NCBI GenBank assembly: GCA_000226015.1
Contig: JH154498.1
Span: forward strand, 51,293-72,946
Reading direction: 5' to 3'
Length of the DNA stretch: 21,654 nt
From: Mnemiopsis leidyi
Lineage: Eukaryota > Ctenophora > Tentaculata > Lobata > Bolinopsidae
Shown here in pieces: positions 1 to 9,500 of the stretch; position 1 is the stretch's first letter; each line of letters opens with the position of its first letter. The notes under the pieces were generated by a model. The model was not told the origin of the DNA, did no database searches, and worked only from the letters and a program-made list of their open reading frames with translations. Both the position numbers and the translations under genes were made by a program.

Positions 1-691
1 ACATGTGTTCTGCTATGGGTATTGAATGAACGTGCAATGCAGAATTATACGTATATTATCTACAAGCTACAAACTTAGTACGACTACGGCGGTCGCCGTC
101 AAAAATGTGTGTGAAATTATCACGTGACCAAAACGCGCATTCGTGCTGCGCGCGACCGCATATTTCTTCCGTCTAACGTTTCGTTAGAACGTTAGACGGA
201 TATCATCTCGTCAAAGCTTTAGCTGCGTGAGTCGGGTATCACCGCGACAAAAGCACCTGGTTGGGTGAATTACCTTACTAATACTACTTCAAGGGGCGAT
301 GCGCGTCTAGAATTTCTTCGAAATGCGTGACAGCGCGTGATGGCCGCGACAGTAGGTTATCAACCTACAAATACTACTTTGACGAGATGATATCCGTCCA
401 ACGTTCTAACGAAACGAGGAGAGCAGAATACTGCACTGCGAGCCACGCGCGGGTCGGGTAACACCTCGACAAATACTACTTAACGGGCGATGCGCGTCTA
501 GAATTTCTTGATCGAAATGCGTGAATGTGAGAGCGCGTGATGGCCGCGACGCGACAATAGGTTATCAACCTACAACCTTACTACTTAACATGCAAGGTAT
601 ACCGACATACCATTGACCATTGCATGGTAGTACTTACAACGCTTTCATGTTTTTAATAACAATAATATCCTTGTCAGACGTTGCCTGACCT

Positions 692-731
692 GCTGCCGCG
701 AAGCGGCAGCCCCCGCGCGCGAAGCGCGCGG
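692..731. repeat. Two adjacent GAA-loop hairpins
   Basis: Positions 692-710 read GCTGCCGC-GAA-GCGGCAGC and 713-731 read CCGCGCGC-GAA-GCGCGCGG. Each is an 8-bp perfect GC stem with a GAA loop. The core GCGAAGC is known from DNA biophysics as an exceptionally stable mini-hairpin. A NotI-like GCGGCCGC follows at 733-740. Confidence 0.8.
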
Positions 732-880
732 CGCGGCCGCAACGCAAGGCAATTATATCCGCCAACCGCTCTAACAAAACGAGAGAGCAGCAAAGCTTCG
801 AGCCGCACACGAGTTGGGTAACACTAACACCTCGACAACAACTTAAAGTGTTGTCGCGTTGCTACACGTTGCATAGCCCT

Positions 881-921
881 GCTGCCGCGAAGCGGCAGCC
901 TCCGGCGCGACAATTGTCGCG
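881..921. repeat. Third GAA-loop hairpin and 16-bp palindrome
   Basis: 881-899 repeats the GCTGCCGC-GAA-GCGGCAGC hairpin exactly. 906-921 is a perfect palindrome, CGCGACAATTGTCGCG, part of the inverted copy of the GTCGGGTA motif. Both belong to the repeat island. Confidence 0.8.
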
Positions 922-1011
922 GTGATACTGATACCCGACTCTCGCAGTAGAACGGTAGATGGATATAATCTCAGTAGAACTAGAACGGTAGATGGATATA
1001 ATCTCGTCAAA

Positions 1012-2644
1012 TTAAAGACCCGAATTTTTATAGAAAATAAAAATCATTGTTTCAGGTAACAAACAGCAAGGTAGTGCGAATCGATCGGTAAAATATGAAT
1101 AAAACTAAGAGGCAGGGAAAACTGAATCCTTGAGAATGAATGTTTGAATATTTTCTGTAAAGTTGAACTCTTTGGTGAAATCGTAAAACGTTTTCGAGTT
1201 CACTTCTAGTTCTAACTCCAAGTGCTTGTGGTTGAAATTAAGATTGAATGGAGAATTTATGAGCTGCATTCCCTTTAAGCTCAATTAGGTCAACGATATA
1301 ATCCAACCCTCTGGGGCGCAAAGAGTGCTTCTAAATCTATCTATAAAATAAAATCTTAGATGAAGAATGAAGAGGTCACAGGGCGTGACTAACGCACTGT
1401 CTCAAGTCATAAACTGTCAAATAAAAGAAAAGTAGAAGTAAAAATGACAGATTATCATCGAAACCTTTCAAGCTTTAACCAGAAGGTCGAGTAATACTTA
1501 AAGTTAAACACTCGGTTGAGCTTTGAGTAAAGTGAAGCCAATCTTTTTCAGAAACACATTTCACGAATTTCTTTGTTCTTGAGGACTTGATTGTCATAAA
1601 CCTTTTAACTGCAGCCTGTCAGAACCTATTAACTATAATTAATCAAACTCAAAGTCAATGGTCATGAAATTATCACGCCAGCGGCAATGTAAAATGACCT
1701 TCCCAATTTAAAAACTTATTAAAAAGTTACACCCTGTGTTTAATCAACTTTACAAGTAATAAATGTGGCTATATTATACCGCATATTGTAGTAGAAGAAC
1801 TTCTTGCTTTTGAATTCAGAAAACCGTCTTATAACATGATGATTGTTTCCACTGCAAGTGCATATCAGTGGCCAAGGGCATGTGCCACGAGATTCCTTAC
1901 TAAGGCGGAAATTTTTTAAATATGGCCGATACTAAATAGATCACATACCAGTTTCAACATAAAACATTTGATGTACAAAAAATCGTCTTTAAATGGTATC
2001 CGAGGCTTACCAAACTTCAGTCTCCCCTTATAGAAAAAATAAGAATAAGAACACACAAAATTAAATTGAAATTTCAAGTTGGTATAACTGCCGATGTTTC
2101 CTGAGACTTCCTTAAGGTCCCATAATCTACGTCTCGGGTTTCCTAAAATCAGTACAGGTTTAGCCTATTCTTTCATAGTCTTGTAATCGGTTTAGGTATA
2201 ATTTTACTGCACTAATATATAGCTGGATCCTGTACTAATTGTGAAGTTCTCAATAAAAAATAATCATATATCAACACTCAACAGAATCAGAAAGCGACTA
2301 TAGAACTCGATAGCCAGATACGAAAATACCGTTTAAATGTTTAAAAATCAGTTTCAAAACACGATCACATTCTAACTTGTCACACGAATAAACATCCACA
2401 AAACGGCAGATCACATCACCATTTTAACTAACAGATTGAAGATTGAATAATACAATTCACCTTAAAACAGATATAATCTAAACGTAAGCATATCACCTTG
2501 CAGCCTTCCCTCCTCAAAGCAAACCAGATTATACCTAGCAAAATTGATAAAATAATCACAAAGGACAGTCTTGTCAAGCAATTTCACCACCGTCCAAAGT
2601 TCGAGGGTTGCTCCTACCGAGAGACAAACCCCCAAATTCCAGGT
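1012..2644. other. 3' flank of MTOR, no gene recognised
   Basis: AT-rich sequence with stops in all frames. I see no exon-like homology, tRNA, or long repeat. It should contain the MTOR 3' UTR; no AATAAA or ATTAAA on the minus strand lies within a few hundred bases of the MTOR stop, and the nearest ATTAAA reads at 1739-1744, so the cleavage site is unclear. Confidence 0.5.
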
Positions 2645-3596
2645 CTACCAGAAGGGACACCAGCCCATGTAGAGCTGACAGAGGTTCTCAGTGGCTGTAG
2701 CTTGTCTGATCAGACTCTGAACCTGGTTCTCCACGTCCAGGTACTTCTCTGTAATGTCGTCAAACCCGGTCAACTTCTTCTTCACCTTCTCCAGGATCTC
2801 CACTGCTTTCTTGTTTATCTTCGTCTCGTTACTCCGCTCCTGGGTTGCAAATATCCGGGTTAGACAAGGGTTCAGACTGCTGAACTTTCTATGTTACTTT
2901 CTACTTACTTTCTATGTTACTTTCTACTTACTTTCTATGTTACTTTCTACTTACTTTCTATGTTACTTTCTACTTACTTTCTATGTTACTTTCTACTTAC
3001 TTTCTATGTTACTTTCTATGTTACAAATTTTTAGGTTATATTTCAATCGATCAATTTAACTGTTCTTGAACAAAATTAGTCCTAATAATCGCACTCAACC
3101 TATTTCCTCGACTGAACAATACTAAACTATTTGTACCTGAATCTGTCTGCCATGCCCGTCAACTTCGTAGTCCTCGACCAGCCTCCAGTTTATGAGAGGA
3201 TCGTAGACAAAGGTCTCTAAAACTGCTAAAATACTGTTCTCGTTATTTCGCAGCACCTGGGGAGTTCAAAACTATATTATGACATAGGATTTGGTTAAAT
3301 TTTAAGAACAGCCTCATAAATGCCAATATTTTTTATTTTGCACAAAGGCAACATTTCGTCCCTTTTCACGCACCACTTTTCTAACACTAAGTGTTATCCC
3401 AGTTTAATAAAAACAAAGCAAGTTGTAACCACCTCCATGACATCGTTACAAGTCATGGTGTAAGTTCCGTGTATCCCCGTAACTTCCATCGCTTTCTGCA
3501 TCATCCTGGTCAGACGGAACGGGACTTTCTCCGGATACTTCTCTCTGTCACGTGACACGTCGAAACATTCTCCAAAGTCGCAGTGGATCAGGTTTC
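2645..3596 (-). CDS. MTOR: MTOR exons 36-38: kinase C-lobe and FATC
   Basis: Exon 36 (3433-3596) reads [14 protein letters not shown], holding the Mg-binding DFG of the activation loop, followed by [13 protein letters not shown] and [11 protein letters not shown]. Exon 37 (3137-3256) has [11 protein letters not shown], the conserved segment just before the negative regulatory insert. Exon 38 (2645-2839) begins [16 protein letters not shown] and ends in FATC with [16 protein letters not shown] and TAG at 2645-2647. Only about 20 residues separate NWRL from KINKKA; human has about 60 there, including Thr2446 and Ser2448. Residues around DFG are Cys before (human Ile) and Glu after (human Asp). 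The FATC cysteine pair known to be redox-sensitive in yeast TOR is kept. Confidence 0.95.
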
Positions 3597-6500
3597 CTGA
3601 GTGAATCAGATTTGTTAAGACCTAGCAGCTACCATGGCATTGGGATCTTTCTTAGAAGCATATCTAGGCTATGCGCCGTGAGTGTGAACTGCGGGTAGTC
3701 CAAAATTGCCAAAAATCAAAGACCGCCTCATATCGAGATGGCCAGGAAAACAGAAAACCGCTTACGTTATCAATTATTAAACATCGCGAAAATAAATAAA
3801 ATAATAAGACAACAGTTGTTACCTGTCTTCCTGTCCATCATGATGTTGCTGGGATGTCTGTCTCCCAGGCCCAGTATATACCCCACCATACTCATCACAG
3901 CATGGGACAAGATGTAGTTCTTCCTCCTCTCGAACCACACCTCTGCGCTGGGGGATCGCTGGTACAATATCAGGGCCAGATCCTCTCCAGTTGTAATGTT
4001 CAGCACCTCCTCAAATACCTCTATCTTCATCATCAGGGGGAGTTTCTCGTAGCAGAAGCAGAACTTCTGACAGAGCTTTGTCTCGAGGGTGGGGGTTACT
4101 TTGTTCCTCTCTCTGTGCTCCTTTATGAGTAGGTGGAGAGTATCGCTGTGTGGTCTCCAACCCGACAAACCGGAATGTGGACTTAGCGGAATGACACTGT
4201 ATCGTTGTATTGACAAGTTTTGTTGGGCTGTTTTCTGGGAGTGAGCCAAGAGAGAGTTTACCAGTCCGAACAGCTGCATGGCACGTTCGTCTTGTCTCAG
4301 ATCTTCGTTTCCTTTGAGGAGGAAGGTGTAGGTTTTACCGTTGCTGCCGATCATGCTTAACTTTCTAGGTCTTATCTTGCTCTTGATAACACCCACACTC
4401 GGGTTGATGGAGTGTATCTTGATGATGGGTTGTCCAGGGTCGTATGTTCCCGGAACTACTAGTTCCATGTTTCTAGCCTGGTGCAGTAGGATCGGAGACG
4501 CGTCTTCTAGTCGCACTGTATTCATCGAACTGATGCTCAAACCAATCCTTTTGTAAACTTTGAAGTAGCAATCCCACGCTTGACGGATATATTCCTCCGC
4601 TTTTGAATCTTTAGATTTGTTGTATTGCTTGCACCAGTCGTATGCCTCGGCCAAGTCACTACCGTTAACATTTTTGAAACTCTTCTCCAAATCAGTGAGA
4701 TTATTCACAGCTTCCGGGTTAGACAGCTCCGGATTGACCAACTTATGCATCGGACTTAGAATCTCGAACATTCCTTTAGCATTCTTCTCCTGGAACCACT
4801 TGCTGCTGGCTTTCTCCAGCGCCTCGTGCCATTGCTCGTTCCAGGAAATAGCAATCCTGATCAACTCATTAGAGAACATGATACCTTCTTGAACCACCTG
4901 AGGTGTGTGTTCTCTCATCAGATCCAGCAGCTTGCCCGCGTAATCGCCCCGGTTACCGTCGCTACTTCTCTCTGCCACGCTCAGAGGGTAGATCAGAGCC
5001 TGAGGGTGTTCCCGCCCCACATCGTTGAGAACCTGGTGGATCAGATCGCGTACACTCCGATCTGGCATGTCGATACGGGCTATCAGCTGGGGGATGACCT
5101 GCATCCACGTCTTAATGGGTATCCTCATAACCCCACTCTTCAGGACGTAGTTCACGTCTTTGTTGCTACCGTGGGTAAACCACAAGGTGAGGAGTCTCAA
5201 GATGTCCTGGAGAAGGTTGGTGTCTAGAGACAGGGTGATAGACTCGATAAAGCCGCTAATAGCATAAGTTATCAAGCTGTATTTGTGGTGAATTTCGTTG
5301 GACAATCTATCTTTGTTGCGGAGAAGTTGTTGCAGTTCCTCGTTTTCTAGCTCGTTTGTCGGTTCCCGAGAGATACCGTTACCAGGATCCTCTGAACCTG
5401 ATTCTCCATTACCTGACGGATCAGGTAGTCTGATGATGGAACTGTCATGTCCTCCCTCAGAAACCTCGTCATCAGAATCTGTGTCATCATCCTCATCATC
5501 TAAATCTTCCTCGTCGTCATCGTCCATATCTAGAGGAACTCCTTGTAGCTCCTTAATCCGGTCGTTTATCACTTTCAGTTCGTCCTTCAGAGACTTCAAC
5601 TTCTCAGGCTGAGCAGCCTTGAAGTTCATCATGGCCCATTCGTGCCAGGACTTGTACCACCTATCATCCAACTCCTTAGCCTCCTTGAAGAATCCCAGCG
5701 TACCCTCCGCAGGGTTGGGATTGCTGTGGTTCATCTCCTGCAAATTGTACAGCCACATTCCCTGTTTTAACTTATATTTAGATCTCAACCTCTTGTCGTC
5801 CTTGATGTCCTGGCGGAAGTAGTTCCTGTCTACTCTATCTAGCCCGTGTTTTACGTACGATGTTAACATGCCGTACGCTTGGAATTTGTCGTCCTGGTCT
5901 CTGGAGTCGTTCCACTGGTACTTCAGATACTGGTACACGACGTAAGGAGACAGGTTCTGGGTCGATTCCAACCACTCGTTTGGGTCCTGGAACTTGCTGG
6001 GATCTTTACCAATTAGGTCTAGGAGTATTCTCTTAGACAAATCAAGACGACCTTCTCTTCGGGCGATGGAGCTGAATTTCAACCAGGCTCTCTCGTCTTC
6101 CTTAGGAGAGAGTACCAGTTTGTGGACCTCCAGGATACGGGACCAGTCGTTAACGTTTCTCTGACAGCCCTGGAGACGCTGCCACCACACCTCACGTAAC
6201 CTGATGGAGTGTATCACGTGATTATATGGATTTGAGTTATCAAAGCAGCTGATTGGAACGCAGATGCCGCTTTAAGTAGAAGCAGAAAACCCACAGATAT
6301 TATTTTAATTCTTCATACCCAACAATTTATTCTGGTAAAGTAACAAAATTATTTACCTGTCCTTTCTTTCGTTACGTTTGTTGATCATCTCACTCTCAGT
6401 CTTGTATTCTCGACAGTTAGAGTAGTACCTGGTTCAAGTTTTAGTTTTACAAACAGCTAGATTACGATACTATTAGCTTACTAAGCATTGATGAATGATG

Positions 6501-9500
6501 GAGGTAAATATAAAATGGACGTTTTGCGAAAACTTTAACTGATTAAATAACTTTTTAGTTTCGCCGACTAAAGGAAGGAAAAAGAGCAGCATGAAAAGAT
6601 GTGCATTGTGACAGGGTAATCAGAGTATCAGAAATAAGATTCCAGATATCCAATTCTCTTACCCCTTCTTGAAGGCGACCACCTCCTCCATTTCGCTGAG
6701 CATGTGCATGTCTACTATTTTAGTGTACAGTCTGTGATAGCCTTCTTTCACTATAGCTGTTATCTCTTGATCTAGCGTCTCTCTGTAAACGTAAGTACAT
6801 TGCTTTGTTTGAGTTTGTTAACTGAAGAATATCTCTAATCTAATAGAACTAAGCGACAGGTGAGCAATAGATAGAAGAGATAGAAGTAAATACCGAGAAA
6901 GGTCTATAAGTTCCTGAGCGGCAGCGTAGTTTTTCTTTTCAATAGCACTGACAGCAGAGAAGAAATTCTTCTGATAGTTCATGTCCATCTTCTCTGAAGT
7001 TTAATAAGTTTCAGCAATTCAGCGTATGTTGACACTTGAAATACATAAAAATCTAATAGAGCTTACTTATAGCCAAAAGCTTGAGAAAAAAGTCGCACTA
7101 TTGTGAGATTATTCTGAAAGTCCGATTTCCAAAGCCAACTTGCGGAAACTTCATACCGGTGTAGGTTTTAAGACTGTCCCAGTTTGACAACCTCCAGCTA
7201 GCAGTAGCAGCTAAACTAGCCATGCTGGCCCGGTCCTCAGGAGAGAGACAGTGTTCAGATCTGTGGTTCACGTCGCTACCTGCTCTAGGTCTGCTTCCCA
7301 CTGTTGGAATGAGTTAGATAAGGGAAGGGAAGGTGAGCTGTGAGTTACTGCCCTTTTCCAGTTTTGAGGGTGGATTGCGTTACATTATTTTAAAGGGTAA
7401 AAATTAGGTTTTGGAAATCCTAAAATCTGTAGATCTTGTTTGGCACTCTTACGTTTTACGATATGAATTACTGACTGAGAAACTTACATCTCTCGTTAAC
7501 ATTGTTCGAATTTTCACTCCAAAACTTATCTATCGTCATTTGCATCTCCTCCCAGCGGTTCAGAGATTCCAGACATCTGTGTAAAAATATCAAGGTTAGA
7601 ACGTGAGTAGAAATTACAACTGTACCGCAATTTACATCTCGCCACGAACAACACCGCACGCTAAAACCAGGTAGAAACTTTAAAACCATCACGTGACACG
7701 TCCCAAACAAACAAAACCTGAGTTTGCCGAGAACGTAAGAAGTTTTCTCAGGGAGGTTCTGATCAAGTTTCTCGTTGTACCGGGACAGTGCTTCGTCCCA
7801 CTGTTGAAGGTCCTCGTACCTGGGTGGGGAGATTCAGCTACACGGTACTTTATCAAGAGAAAACAGATATGTCTATTTTTTATAATCATAATATAATAAT
7901 CATAATATAAAAGCATCCCAAAACAATATCTGTTTTACTAACCATGAATCTTCAGGAATGTTCAGTTTGCTGGGGTTCATCTGAGCGTACTTAAGGACCC
8001 CCAGAGCGGCTTTAGGTTGCTGTAAGGTATTGTTTATCCTCAGTAGTTCCACTAGAGTCCCTGGCTCCTGCTGCAGGAAGTCCTTCTCTGTGTAGTGCAG
8101 TGCTTTTGCGTAGGAGTTGCACTTCTTGGCTGCTTTCGCGAACACCTTTTGGGCCATAAACATTGAGTTTTTTTGGCAAAAACGGTACGGGGCCGGGGAC
8201 GAACTTTTGTTGGGTATTTACTATTCAGCTTTTAATTTCAATTTAGAAATAGAATTACCTATATTGCTCTTGGATAATCGGCTTCATTTGCTCAAGGCAA
8301 AGAAAACAAAAAATATATTACTTACTTCGTTCCTGATGTCGAGAGTGCCCTTTCCCCAGTGTTCCATAAACTCTTGTAGATTTAGGATTGCCAAAGTCAC
8401 TTCAGGGATGCTCTGATTTTCGAGAACTTTTTTCAAGTTCTCTCCTAGTTTGTCCTGAACAGATTAACAAAGTAAACGCTTTGCCATTTGAATGATCGTT
8501 ACACAACAGTTTTAAGCGTTTATTGGCAAAACGAGTTCCGAAAGGTAATTACCTGTTGATCCTCAGTTAATTGATCCGACCAAATAGAAACAAATACTGC
8601 ATTGAACAAATCCTCTGCTAAGTTTTGGTAGTGAGCCAACATGTAACATGCCCTGATAAAGTAAGTTAGACATTTAGATGAGGGTGGAGAGTGGAGACTG
8701 GTGTGATACTGTTTAGTGGTCTGTTACTGGTCATGGAGTGTTACTGGTCAGTGGTGTAATACTGTTCAATGGTGTGATATGGTGGTCTCGCCCTCCAGCT
8801 AAACAATGACCACTGAAGATTCCAGACAGAGTCAGTGCTTCAATATGATTCGCTAAGGAAACAGATTTTCTCAATAAGAATAGCTAAATCGATTTCAAGT
8901 TGAAATTTTAACTGAAGAGAGAAAAAAAAAATTCTGCAAACCTCAAGGCAGGATTTGGTGTATACTTCAGAAACTCGATTTTAAGTTGTCTCAACCATAG
9001 GACCAAGTCCTTAGGGAAGAGATTTTTAACCTCCCAAACACTGGCCAGCTGGTCAACATCGACAGGAAGTTTACTGATAGTTGCTTCTGAGCTGGAGCTC
9101 TCTTGTTGTCGGCTAATGGGTAAGAGTATGTCAGGAAGTGAAACATCACGCGGCCAAAGCGACCCCAATGTGACTATGTTCTTATTTGAAAGGAACAGCA
9201 AATACAGATAAAAAGATAACAAGTAAACAGAAAACCTGAAACTCTTGAAAGGGACCTACCCGGACACTTCGAGAGGAGGGACTACAGGAAGAACTAGATC
9301 TGTAGTGCTGAGTTGAGTGAGGAAAGCCTCAAACTCGGGAACTACTAGCTGCTGCCCTATAACTGTTGATAACACCAGCTGCTTGAAAATCCTAAACCTG
9401 GACAATTGGGTATAAGTTTCACATGAAATTCATGACTGGGGCAATTGTACATCACTACGAAGACTCGATTCTAAATACATTTCACAATGCATAGCGATTT

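Larger units (their letters stand above)
1..1011. repeat. GC-rich composite MITE-like repeat island
   Basis: A module recurs in both orientations. 181-216 and 377-412 are a 36-bp inverted pair with one mismatch. Relatives lie at 747-775, 950-973 and 983-1011, the last two in the orientation of the first. Direct copies also occur: a segment beginning GCGATGCGCGTCTAGAATTT at 296 recurs at 487, each followed by GGCCGCGAC and the small hairpin TAGGTTATCAACCTA. A GTCGGGTAxCACCxCGACAA motif appears four times (near 232, 453 and 812, and inverted near 905-945). The inverted pair 377-412 and 983-1011 could be the termini of a non-autonomous DNA transposon of about 635 bp. No clear target-site duplication and no transposase ORF were found, so the class is open. 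Confidence 0.6.

Noticed and set aside
692-731. GC hairpins read as rho-independent terminators
   Set aside because: The genome is eukaryotic, no T tract follows, and the hairpins recur as part of a repeat family.
1012-2644. tRNA, small RNA or hidden exon in the MTOR 3' flank
   Set aside because: No cloverleaf, box motifs or conserved peptide could be seen on either strand.
2498-2863. 121-codon plus-strand ORF over the FATC region
   Set aside because: It is the antisense shadow of MTOR exon 38, whose minus-strand reading ends in the diagnostic GWCPFW and stop.
3433-3596. Cys before DFG as a sign of an inactive kinase
   Set aside because: The residue before DFG varies in the family; the catalytic Asp, His, Asn and the DFG itself are intact.
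3854-5822. Series of plus-strand ORFs (including a Ser-rich one at 5298-5612)
   Set aside because: All are antisense to the continuous kinase/FRB/FAT exon; the poly-Ser ORF is just the complement of the Asp/Glu codons.
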